A DNA stretch of 64,000 nucleotides from JABDMH01 sp965222645. GTDB lineage: Bacteria; Bacteroidota; Bacteroidia; Chitinophagales; Saprospiraceae. The translations under genes were made by a program, and so were the position numbers. The first letter of the stretch is position 1. Every line of letters begins with the position of its first letter. The notes beneath the pieces are model-generated. The model made no database searches and was not told where the DNA came from. It saw only the letters and a program-made list of their open reading frames with translations. Location: positions 5,890,001 to 5,954,000 of the forward strand of contig OZ244968.1 of assembly GCA_965222645.1 (NCBI GenBank), given 5' to 3'. Positions 27,285 to 35,725 of the stretch are shown here, one piece after another.

Positions 27285-28565
27285 CTAATTAATTTCCTCC
27301 GGTGTGGGTGCTTTCCACTTCACATAATCCACGGGAATGCTTTTGGCCCCTTGAATTCCCTTTCCGGATCTTCTTTTGTCATACACCATGCCAAACGTCA
27401 TGATTAAACTCGTAGAAATAATAATGAACAATAATATTCCTGCTTCAAATCCCAGCACTTCAGCATGCTCCGGAATGGCATAGTACAGTAGCACCGTAAT
27501 TAGTCCCCGTGGAGCTATAAAAAGTTGTGGTAAAATGTCGCTGCCTAATGTAATCCTGAGAAGTATGAGGCGAATAATATAAATCGAGGCGACAATCAGG
27601 AGACTTACAAGTACCACCTGAGTATTTGCCAATGAAGCCAGCGAAATAGTTACTCCAAAAATGACAAAGAAAAATGTCCTGACTACAAAGGAAGTTTCTC
27701 CAGTCACAACATGCAGGCCTTCATAAATATGTTTGGCCTTTTCGAGATTAAGCCATTGCCCAAGTTGTCCCCGGAAAAACAACTTCATGTTCGCAATAAT
27801 CAACCCAAAAATCAAAATAATAATAAGAGATGACAGATGCATTTTTTTACCGAGTGCGTACAGGAGCAGTAAGATCGAGATCAATAAAAAAAGCTTGATG
27901 TGACTCTTGATATTTTGAAAAATAAGAAGAATTGCATAGCTGGTGACTACAGCGATGGCAATGGTAATGCCCAGATTCATAAAGAAGGAAGAAAGTCCAT
28001 TGCCTCCGTGGCCATCGTGAGGTTCTACCTGACCTACGACAAAATAAAAGACCATAATTCCCAGGATGTCGGAAAAGGTACTTTCATAAATATGGAACTC
28101 TTTTTTGTGGGAGCGCAGCCCAATCACACTGGGTATAATAATAGCGCTGGACAGAATAGAAAGCGGTATCGCATACAACCATGATTGTATCACTGTCATT
28201 TCCTCAATAAAATATTGAAGTATAAGGGCAGCAACCCATGCAGACAGCATCAGGCTCACCAGAGCAATGGCAAATGCCTTTGCAATAGGTATCAGTTTTT
28301 CTTGTTTTAATTCCAGCTCAAGAGCTGCTTCAAGGACGATCATGATCAGCCCAACGATCCCAAGCACTTCGAGAATCGGAAAGAAATTGAGATCCCCTAA
28401 TCCCATAGCATCCAATCCGAATTTTAAGCCAATACCCAACACAATTAGCATCAGGACGGAAGGAATATTGGTTTTACGTGCAGCTTCACTAAATAAGAAG
28501 GATAAAATAATGATTACTGATGCAACGATTATTAAATTGTACGAAGTCAGGATATCCATTGACAA
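27285..28565 (-). CDS. cation:proton antiporter (CPA family)
   Basis: 426 residues, about 12 membrane helices. The conserved acidic ion-site region is in helix 5: HIYESTFSDILGIMVF (Glu161, Asp166). It lacks C-terminal RCK domains, ending with a charged 35-residue tail, so it is a short form of the CPA1/CPA2 (KefB-like) transporters exchanging sodium or potassium for protons. It is the third gene of a tight operon with an MscS-like protein and an ATPase (16-base and 2-base gaps), which is not a partnership I know for this family; they may regulate each other. Alternative start at residue 3. Confidence 0.9.
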   Translation of the reverse strand: MSMDILTSYNLIIVASVIIILSFLFSEAARKTNIPSVLMLIVLGIGLKFGLDAMGLGDLNFFPILEVLGIVGLIMIVLEAALELELKQEKLIPIAKAFAIALVSLMLSAWVAALILQYFIEEMTVIQSWLYAIPLSILSSAIIIPSVIGLRSHKKEFHIYESTFSDILGIMVFYFVVGQVEPHDGHGGNGLSSFFMNLGITIAIAVVTSYAILLIFQNIKSHIKLFLLISILLLLYALGKKMHLSSLIIILIFGLIIANMKLFFRGQLGQWLNLEKAKHIYEGLHVVTGETSFVVRTFFFVIFGVTISLASLANTQVVLVSLLIVASIYIIRLILLRITLGSDILPQLFIAPRGLITVLLYYAIPEHAEVLGFEAGILLFIIISTSLIMTFGMVYDKRRSGKGIQGAKSIPVDYVKWKAPTPEEIN

Positions 28566-28581
28566 AAAATTATTTCTCCTA

Positions 28582-29322
28582 TTAATTATCTCTTCTAATC
28601 TCCTTACAGTGCCAGCCCCATTCTCTGATCACGTCCATAAAGTTGGTGATGTACTTTGTCTCTCTCATCATTGCAGTCAACACATATTTATCATCGTCTA
28701 TAGATTCAAAATGCGGTGCCTGCCGAAGATCAAGGTAGGGATTTGACAGCAGAATTCCCCTGAGCTTTTTAAAAGGTGTGGAGGATTCGTCTTTAGCTTT
28801 TATTTCCAGATGAACAAGTTGACCGATTTTATCTCCAGAGATCAGCGTGTAGCCGGTCTTCACCAACATACTGTAAGGCACATGCTGCAGTCCATCCGGT
28901 GTCTGAATGTAGACTCCTGTCCTTCCCTTCCTAAAAATCGAACCGCCTCCCAGGGATGTCTCGATTTGTGTGGCACCGGACATTGCACTATTGAGTAGCA
29001 AAAATCGACCATTAATGTAGTTATTGATCGAGGGGAAGCCGGCTATGATTACTACAAGAATACCCAATCCGTGAAGAAGGGGATTGATGAAGACAAAGAT
29101 GGTAAGGATTGATATAATAAATGCGGGCTCGAAAAGGATTAGTATGCGCTCCACAATCTGTGATAGTGATCGTCTAAAAGCTCCTGTAAGTTGTGTCTTA
29201 CTGAGTTTATCGATAGCCAGGAATCTCCTTATAATTCTCAGGAGGATGTAAATCACACCAAACCACAGGACGAGTTTGGCCATATGCCAATAGGTAAACT
29301 GATACTCCAATAGTTGCTCCAT
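28582..29322 (-). CDS. MscS-like membrane protein
   Basis: 246 residues: an N-terminal helix (about 14-32), two or three more hydrophobic segments (about 55-125), then a soluble part with GRTGVYIQTPDGLQHVPYSMLVKTGYTLISGDKIGQLVHLEIKAKDE. That order (beta segment after the pore helix with the pattern GxxxxI-xx-DG-xx-IPxSxL, then an alpha/beta C-terminal domain) resembles small mechanosensitive channels, though the match is weak and the usual pore-helix glycine/alanine pattern is not clear. It lies between the ATPase gene (2-base gap) and the antiporter gene (16-base gap), so all three are one transcript. Could be an ion channel gated by the ATPase. Moderately uncertain. Confidence 0.6.
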   Translation of the reverse strand: MEQLLEYQFTYWHMAKLVLWFGVIYILLRIIRRFLAIDKLSKTQLTGAFRRSLSQIVERILILFEPAFIISILTIFVFINPLLHGLGILVVIIAGFPSINNYINGRFLLLNSAMSGATQIETSLGGGSIFRKGRTGVYIQTPDGLQHVPYSMLVKTGYTLISGDKIGQLVHLEIKAKDESSTPFKKLRGILLSNPYLDLRQAPHFESIDDDKYVLTAMMRETKYITNFMDVIREWGWHCKEIRRDN

Positions 29323-29324
29323 TT

Positions 29325-31661
29325 TTAGACAAGCATTTGGTCTTTGAAGATACGGCCCGCAAGTGCATTTGCAATATTGTCCCTCACTTCGAGCGTGCCG
29401 TCCGGATTTCTGACTAACAATTTTTGTGATAACAATCTCCTCACATTTCTGGCATAGTTTTCAGTAAAGGCCTGGCCAAAGAGTTTTCTAAGCCGGTATT
29501 CATCTGTTTTTTTCTGCAATAAAATAGTGCGGATAATAATAGAATCCGTAGGATCTAGAACTTTTGGGAGACCATATAAATCTCGAAATTCGAGATAAAT
29601 AGTTTCCTCCTTAATGTCCTGGATTCCTGCTGCCCACAATTGTAGAGACTCTCCGATGTTGTAATGTGAGGCCTTGCAAATGTGCTTTACCAAATCTTGA
29701 AATTCGGGAGCAGTAAGTATTTCGCCATCTCCGGACACGAGTTTCTTATGAGTGGCCCCATGTCTGATCAGTATTGCATTTGAAATATCATTCCTGGGCA
29801 TGCGGTTGAGGCGAATGACAGATTGAAATGCAGTTTCGATACCCTCAATTTTTTCGAGCATTTCCTGGACCCATTCACTTGTAGATGCCATAATGAAGCA
29901 CTGCGTAGAATGTCGAGCAGCAAAGTGCATCAGTACATCGACATTCTCCGAAAGAGTATAATGCGCATTTTGCCATAATTCCAGATCATCGAGCCAGAGT
30001 ACAGGTCGCTTCTGTAATGCATATTTGCTCACAAACTCAAGGGCTTCTGAGAGATCATAAGTTCCGGGAAGTTTGCGACCCAGATAGTTGACCTCCATTC
30101 CCGCATTAATGTGCAAAATCGAATGTCCGGAAAATAGACGGCCTGCAGCCCAGCTCCCAAAAAAGGTTTTACCACACAATCGAGGACCGCTGAGTAGAAC
30201 GGATCCCCGGTATCCCTTACCCCATCGTCGTATCAAGCCCTGGAGTTCGTCCATCTCTTTGGTTCTACCACTTCCGAAGGAAGATCCGATATAGCCTTTT
30301 GTCTGAAATAATGAACTATAATGTGAATCACCGTACTTTGATTGCCGGTGCTCAATAAAACGAGAAATTTTTTCTGCCGTATTTAGACCCTCCTCGTGCT
30401 TTACCTTTTGCCAAAATCTGTTGTACCATGCATTGCTCCGCTCACGCCAACCGGTAACCAAATCAATAAACAGATTGCCTTTTTCTCCAAATTGTCTCAA
30501 TGTGTTTTGCACAGTCATCAAACTGAGGAAAGCCTTGTCATTATCAAACAAATGTGCCAATCGAAAATTGTCACTTAGCCGATTTACGATTATGTTTGAT
30601 AGCTCGTTGATGCTTTCTTTGGCAGCAATTATCTTATCATTTGCCGGTGCCAAAAGTCTTGCAAACGAGATTGCCGGGGGCTCCTTGGATTGTTCCAATA
30701 CCAATGCCTGATTGTGTAGATTGGACAGGGAGATGCGGAAATCATTTTCTGCATTTGTCAAAATCGACCATTCTTCATAAAGTGGTGGAATGATCTCGCT
30801 CTCCAGCCATTGCAGGACTTTTTTTTGAAGGTCTAGATCCGGACGTATTATCGTACCTGCATGTAGTCCTACTTCTACCGACCACTTTGCCGGCAATGAT
30901 TTAATGAGATCCTGCAGCCGGTCTCGAAACAACTCTTTGTGTTCATCAAAAACTAGTTTTTCTTCCTCCTGCTTCACATATGCGGATATCTGTGCCGGTT
31001 GCAGATCATCCTTATTTAAAAATTCATTGACCTCCTTAGCTTTGGCTTTCAGCTCTGAGACTTCATGAGTGATTTGAGACTGAGCATCTTCGATCAGTTT
31101 CCTGATTTCGTGAAAAGACCCATTGTAAGTCTTGGCAATTTCAACATTGGAAGCCAGTGCCCGGCACTGCTCACCGATCGTCGTAATCTGCTGCTTATAA
31201 ATGGACCAGGGACTATCCTGATGCCGCCATTTTTTAATCTGATTATTTGCCAGACCAGTGGCCTTAAGGGAGTTATAGTGACTCGATGACTGTTCAGAAA
31301 TTTCCTTTGCTGCCTGCTTAAGCATTGTCTCCGAATCAATCAAATGTGTCTCGACCTTCTCCTCGGTTAGCATTTGGTCAGAGTGCAAGACAGTCGCTTT
31401 GAAGTGCTGAAATAAAATGTCCCGCCTAAGTAGTAAAAACTGTTTAAATCTAGGTACTAGCGAAAAGTGAAAGTAAAGGGAAGGAAACAGCAATGGGTTG
31501 TCATCATCCCACATTCCTTCCATCTCATCGCCTTTAGCAACTATTGATTGACACAATGCAAGGGTGTCCTCCAGGTAATCGATGACCATGACATCCCGAC
31601 ATCTCGCTGTATCGCGCAGCAATTCAAAAATCTCCGTCGCCAGTGGCTCTGCTGTCTGCAT
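29325..31661 (-). CDS. large AAA-type ATPase with N-terminal coiled coils, unknown family
   Basis: 778 residues. Residues 1-450 are mainly helical and charged with long coiled-coil-prone parts (about 110-250), no transmembrane segment. A P-loop ATPase domain follows: Walker A GPRLCGKT (492-499), Walker B VLWLDDLE (554-561), a sensor-like FIMASTSEW (589-597) and arginine-bearing RLNRMPRNDISNAI. The last 100 residues look like a winged-helix (LLSQKLLVRNPDGTLEVRDN). The layout recalls STAND/ORC-like switch ATPases with a long N-terminal effector or sensor. No known family recognised. First gene of the operon with the MscS-like protein and the antiporter, divergent from the SLC12-type gene (103-base gap). 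Confidence 0.7.
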   Translation of the reverse strand: MQTAEPLATEIFELLRDTARCRDVMVIDYLEDTLALCQSIVAKGDEMEGMWDDDNPLLFPSLYFHFSLVPRFKQFLLLRRDILFQHFKATVLHSDQMLTEEKVETHLIDSETMLKQAAKEISEQSSSHYNSLKATGLANNQIKKWRHQDSPWSIYKQQITTIGEQCRALASNVEIAKTYNGSFHEIRKLIEDAQSQITHEVSELKAKAKEVNEFLNKDDLQPAQISAYVKQEEEKLVFDEHKELFRDRLQDLIKSLPAKWSVEVGLHAGTIIRPDLDLQKKVLQWLESEIIPPLYEEWSILTNAENDFRISLSNLHNQALVLEQSKEPPAISFARLLAPANDKIIAAKESINELSNIIVNRLSDNFRLAHLFDNDKAFLSLMTVQNTLRQFGEKGNLFIDLVTGWRERSNAWYNRFWQKVKHEEGLNTAEKISRFIEHRQSKYGDSHYSSLFQTKGYIGSSFGSGRTKEMDELQGLIRRWGKGYRGSVLLSGPRLCGKTFFGSWAAGRLFSGHSILHINAGMEVNYLGRKLPGTYDLSEALEFVSKYALQKRPVLWLDDLELWQNAHYTLSENVDVLMHFAARHSTQCFIMASTSEWVQEMLEKIEGIETAFQSVIRLNRMPRNDISNAILIRHGATHKKLVSGDGEILTAPEFQDLVKHICKASHYNIGESLQLWAAGIQDIKEETIYLEFRDLYGLPKVLDPTDSIIIRTILLQKKTDEYRLRKLFGQAFTENYARNVRRLLSQKLLVRNPDGTLEVRDNIANALAGRIFKDQMLV

Positions 31662-31764
31662 AGCGGAAATAAAAGTACTACCATGTGATCCAATATCAAT
31701 AAAAAAGAAGGACTTTACGAAATATTTTTTTTCTTAGTATGCCGGGATTTTACCGGATTTACAT

Positions 31765-34017
31765 ATGAAAAAACATGCACCAATGGGCGACACTATGCCC
31801 CCACACGATTTTGTTGCCGGAACCAGTGAGGAGCCATCAGAAGGGGAGGTCAGACGAGTGAAATTCGGCACTTTTCAAGGTGTTTTTACCCCGACGTTGC
31901 TCACCATCCTCGGCGTAATAATGTATGTGAGGAGTCCCTGGGTTGTGGGTAATACGGGAGTCCTTGGTGCCATTGCGATCGTCAGTATTGCCTCACTGAT
32001 TACGCTCTTCACATCATTGTCCATGGCGAGCATCGTCACCAACATTCGGATCAAAGCCGGAGGTGCCTTTTCGATCATATCCCAATCACTCGGGCTCGAA
32101 GTCGGAGGAGCAATTGGTATCCCTCTCTACGTAGCCCAGGCACTGGCTGTCACTATGTATATTTTCGGCTTTCGAGAGGGATGGCAATGGATGTTTCCGG
32201 ATCATCCTGCTATAGTGATTGATCTACTCATCTTTGGTCTTATTTTTTTCGTGGCAAATATCAGTACTGATTTTGCATTTAAGATTCAATATCTGGTACT
32301 TGCCATAATTTTCATATCCCTGGTTTCAATCGCAATGGGATTCGTTAAATATCCGGTAAACCACCAGATCGAGTGGTTTGTGATAGGCGATGTACAAGAC
32401 TCCTCCAGGATGGGATTCTGGATGGTTTTTGCAGTTTTTTTCCCAGCAGTCACAGGAATCATGGCTGGGGCCAACATGTCTGGTGACCTCAAATCTCCGC
32501 GTACAAGCATACCCGTGGGTACACTTGCGGCCGTATTCTTGAGCTACCTGATCTATGTGGCTTTGGTCGTGGCAGTGGCCTTCCTGGCTACTCCTGAGGA
32601 GCTGCGAAGCAATTACAACATATTAATCGACAGATCTTTCTTGCCGATTCTGGTATTAGCGGGTCTACTGGGAGCCACCTTCTCCTCTGCGCTATCCTCA
32701 CTGGTCGGGGCTCCGCGAATTCTGCAAGCACTCGGACAGAACCGGATTCTCTTTGCCAATGATAAGCTCGCCGAACTCGATCAAAAGGGCGAACCCAAAA
32801 TTGCCCTGTACAGCACAGCCACTTTAGTGTTCCTTTCCCTTTTGCTTCGTGATCTCAATGCAATTGCCTCATTACTGACGATGTTTTTCCTGATCACCTA
32901 TGCAATGATAAACGTAGTGGTCCTGATCGAGCAGGGCATCGGTCAGATTAGTTTTAGACCGACAATCAAACTTCCCATTCTCGTACCTCTTTTGGGAGCT
33001 GTTGGTTGTTTTTTGGTCATGTTTATAATTAACTCGACTATAGGCCTGATCTCAATCGGACTTGTGGTGGCTATGTACATTTATTTATCGAGGCAGAAGA
33101 ACCTCGAATCGAGTGAAGGCGACACCCGCAGTGGGATGTTTAACTCACTTGCGGAGTGGTCTACAAAAGTGGTAAGCCGTTTTCCGGATGCGAATGAACG
33201 CGCCTGGCAGCCAAATCTTCTTGTGCCCGCGAAGACCATTCAGGATGTCGTACGGTGTTATAAAACCTTATACAATTTGTCAAGACCTAAGGGCTCAGTA
33301 AAGATATTGGGATTTGACACGGACAATTCTTTTGCGGCTCATCAAATGAGGCGAAGGTTTCCTGAGCTGGTCCAATCGTTTATGGACCAAAATATCAGCG
33401 CAGCAACCGCCATTGTGGAGGCAGAAAGTTTTGGTAGAGGGGTACAGATTTGTATGCAGGGACTGAAAGCCTCTTTTTTTACTCCAAACACGCTGTTCCT
33501 GAGCATCACTGACGATTTGGAGCAAGATCCCGAGTACGAAGTCTTACTGACAAAAGCTCATCAATATGGATTTGCATCGTATTTGTATGCCCCTTACAAG
33601 AAGGTCGGCCTTGGATTGGAAAAGACGATCAACTTGTGGATAGATTTTCGCCACGCCGATTTAGATCAAGTGTATCGGGTGGACCATATAAACGTGGGCC
33701 TTTTGACTGCCCATCTGTTGCGCAGAAACTGGAAGGGAAAACTTCACGTAAATGCGATAACCGGTGCAGAAGGGGTGGATGACATGAAAAACTATATCAG
33801 AAACATATTGTCAAACGGCCGCCTGGCTTACGATTCTATCAATTTCATCAACAGGCTTCAGGGACATCAAGAAGATGAAGTGAATTTTGCAGATCTCAAT
33901 ATTATCACATTACAAGCGGAGGAATGCAAAATCGAGGAACTCAGAAAGAGAGTTAATCAACTGGGCGTGTCATGCCTCTTCACTATCGATGGGGGAAATG
34001 AAAATGCACTTGCCTAA
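31765..34017 (+). CDS. SLC12-type cation-chloride or amino-acid cotransporter (APC superfamily)
   Basis: 750 residues. Membrane part about 35-450 with 12 helices; it begins with FGTFQGVFTPTLLTILGVIMYVRSPWVV, the hallmark opening of SLC12 (NKCC/KCC) proteins, and has FPAVTGIMAGANMSGDLKSPRTSIP as in this family. The large C-terminal cytoplasmic domain (about 470-750, with LSRPKGSVKILGF) resembles the SLC12 C-terminal domain. Bacterial members probably move cations with chloride or amino acids. It is divergent from the ATPase/MscS-like/antiporter operon, hence a possible part of one ion-balance system. Confidence 0.9.
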   Translation: MKKHAPMGDTMPPHDFVAGTSEEPSEGEVRRVKFGTFQGVFTPTLLTILGVIMYVRSPWVVGNTGVLGAIAIVSIASLITLFTSLSMASIVTNIRIKAGGAFSIISQSLGLEVGGAIGIPLYVAQALAVTMYIFGFREGWQWMFPDHPAIVIDLLIFGLIFFVANISTDFAFKIQYLVLAIIFISLVSIAMGFVKYPVNHQIEWFVIGDVQDSSRMGFWMVFAVFFPAVTGIMAGANMSGDLKSPRTSIPVGTLAAVFLSYLIYVALVVAVAFLATPEELRSNYNILIDRSFLPILVLAGLLGATFSSALSSLVGAPRILQALGQNRILFANDKLAELDQKGEPKIALYSTATLVFLSLLLRDLNAIASLLTMFFLITYAMINVVVLIEQGIGQISFRPTIKLPILVPLLGAVGCFLVMFIINSTIGLISIGLVVAMYIYLSRQKNLESSEGDTRSGMFNSLAEWSTKVVSRFPDANERAWQPNLLVPAKTIQDVVRCYKTLYNLSRPKGSVKILGFDTDNSFAAHQMRRRFPELVQSFMDQNISAATAIVEAESFGRGVQICMQGLKASFFTPNTLFLSITDDLEQDPEYEVLLTKAHQYGFASYLYAPYKKVGLGLEKTINLWIDFRHADLDQVYRVDHINVGLLTAHLLRRNWKGKLHVNAITGAEGVDDMKNYIRNILSNGRLAYDSINFINRLQGHQEDEVNFADLNIITLQAEECKIEELRKRVNQLGVSCLFTIDGGNENALA

Positions 34018-34035
34018 CACTGTCAGCTAATGGAT

Positions 34036-34491
34036 TCAAAATATCCTGGCAGGGTAGTAGGTGGTGAGTTCCTTCAAAATGGATAACTTGACCTTTTCAT
34101 ACTCGTCTGAAAGCGATCGTATGTCCTGCTTTGACTGCTTCATTTTACGCTGGCCATTTATCACATTGTGCACCATCAAGTGTACGTTTTGTTGCATATC
34201 GAAGATCGACACCTTCATTTTCCGGATATCATCTTTGATCAATTTCTTTAGCGACCTATGCATCTGCACAATGCGCAGGTTTTCTTCTTCACCGACGATC
34301 GAATGGCTTACCAAGCCATCTAATAGGATGGCTTCCCGTTCCAACTTTTCTAAGATGCTGACCCACTTTTTAAGTTTCGCAATCCAAGTGTTGGCCTGAT
34401 TTGATTTCAGAGCCGGTGCTTGTACTTCGGTGGCTGGTCTGGAGAGGATTCGAGATGTATTTTTGGTCTCTTGTTGTGAAGGCTGAATCAT
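34036..34491 (-). CDS. hypothetical coiled-coil protein
   Basis: 151 residues, no signal peptide and no membrane segment; basic and mainly helical, with heptad-like stretches (WIAKLKKWVSILEKLEREAILLD; LRIVQMHRSLKKLIKDDIRKMK; HNVINGQRKMKQSKQDIRSLSDEYEKV). No family recognised. The gene ends 18 bases from the end of the SLC12-type gene on the opposite strand. The N-terminal 40 residues look disordered. Possibly a cytoplasmic regulator, but there is no evidence for a function. Confidence 0.55.
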   Translation of the reverse strand: MIQPSQQETKNTSRILSRPATEVQAPALKSNQANTWIAKLKKWVSILEKLEREAILLDGLVSHSIVGEEENLRIVQMHRSLKKLIKDDIRKMKVSIFDMQQNVHLMVHNVINGQRKMKQSKQDIRSLSDEYEKVKLSILKELTTYYPARIF

Positions 34492-34688
34492 ATTGACGAA
34501 TTAGATGTTTAAGAAAGAGCTTGCAACATCGGGACAGGTTTGCTTCTACAACGAATTTCTTACCAATTTAGTGCCACATTACATATTGATTTTTATCATA
34601 TAGCACATCGGGAACCGCAATGGACTAAAATTTGAGAATATCGAAAAATTGCATCTTTGTCTCGAGTAGATTTTTAATTGCGCTGCCA

Positions 34689-35723
34689 ATGATTCCAATT
34701 GCTTTCCAAGAGTACGGACAAAGAGGGAAACCCTGCCGCGTTTTAGCCGGTGATGTGGGAGGATCAAAGACACACCTCGCATTGTTCGAATACGGAGAAG
34801 ATTCCAGTCAGTTGATTCACGATAAGGTTTACAGGTCAAAGATTCATGATTCTTTTTCCGAAATGATTGTTGATTTTATCGGTCAGCAAGCTGTACCAGA
34901 CTGCATATCGGTTGGTGTTGCAGGTCCTGTAATAAATGGAGCGGTGAAAATCACAAATCTTTCGTGGTCCATCGATGCGGTCGATTGCGCAAGGATTGTG
35001 GGAGTACCACACGTTTACTTAATTAATGATTTGGTAGCAAATATCTACGGTTTAGCCACGCTCAACGAAGATGATCTAATCACCTTTCATGAGGGTACAA
35101 ACGAGCAATCGGGCAATGCGGCAATGATATCGCCGGGCACCGGACTCGGTGAGGCTGGTATGTTTTGGGATGGACACTATTTTCATCCCTTTGCAACGGA
35201 AGGTGGTCATGCGGATTATGCACCCGATACCGATCTGGATGCCGATTTACTACAGTATCTGCGAAAAATTCACGGACATGTGAGTTGGGAACGTGTGGTA
35301 AGTGGAATGGGTATCCATCAAATCTATCAATTTCTCAACGAGTATCACGGCATCACTCCGGGCCGGGCGTTAAGGGATCAATTGGAACTGGGTGATCCGG
35401 CAGCAGTGATATCAATGGGAGCAAAGAATGGAGATGCGGTTTGCAGGGAGACTATGCAGGTATTTTGGCGGAATCTAGCCAACGAAGCCGCTAACGTTGT
35501 GATGAAACTCAATGGCTTTGGTGGAGTTTTTATTGGCGGAGGCATTGTCCCGAAAAATCTTGATGTCTTGACAAAAGAAGAGTTCGTCCACTACTTTTTG
35601 GAGGCAGGAAGGATGAGTTCGTTGCTTCGGCATGTGCCGGTACGAGTCGTATTAAATGACAAAGCGGCCCTGCAGGGTGCGTCCTTCTATGGGGCATTAC
35701 GCCACCGGATGAGTGTTGAATAA
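34689..35723 (+). CDS. glk: glucokinase (bacterial Glk type)
   Basis: 344 residues from ATG 34689; a TTG-started frame from 34632 adds 19 residues before the fold and is unlikely. ROK-independent glucokinase family: phosphate motif GDVGGSKTHLAL (21-32), sugar site with NLSWSID and the catalytic Asp in INDLVANIYGL, ATP site SPGTGLGEAG and the glucose-binding ATEGGHADYAP. It phosphorylates glucose to glucose 6-phosphate using ATP in the cytoplasm. Usually near 320 residues, so the C-terminus is slightly longer. It may serve sugars imported by the symporters in this region; neighbours suggest no direct operon. Confidence 0.92.
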   Translation: MIPIAFQEYGQRGKPCRVLAGDVGGSKTHLALFEYGEDSSQLIHDKVYRSKIHDSFSEMIVDFIGQQAVPDCISVGVAGPVINGAVKITNLSWSIDAVDCARIVGVPHVYLINDLVANIYGLATLNEDDLITFHEGTNEQSGNAAMISPGTGLGEAGMFWDGHYFHPFATEGGHADYAPDTDLDADLLQYLRKIHGHVSWERVVSGMGIHQIYQFLNEYHGITPGRALRDQLELGDPAAVISMGAKNGDAVCRETMQVFWRNLANEAANVVMKLNGFGGVFIGGGIVPKNLDVLTKEEFVHYFLEAGRMSSLLRHVPVRVVLNDKAALQGASFYGALRHRMSVE

Positions 35724-35725
35724 TT

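Noticed and set aside
28267..28746. 159-codon plus-strand frame
   Set aside because: Antisense to the antiporter and MscS-like genes, both with clear membrane protein patterns; low-complexity Ser/Asn/Ile composition is that of a reverse-strand shadow.
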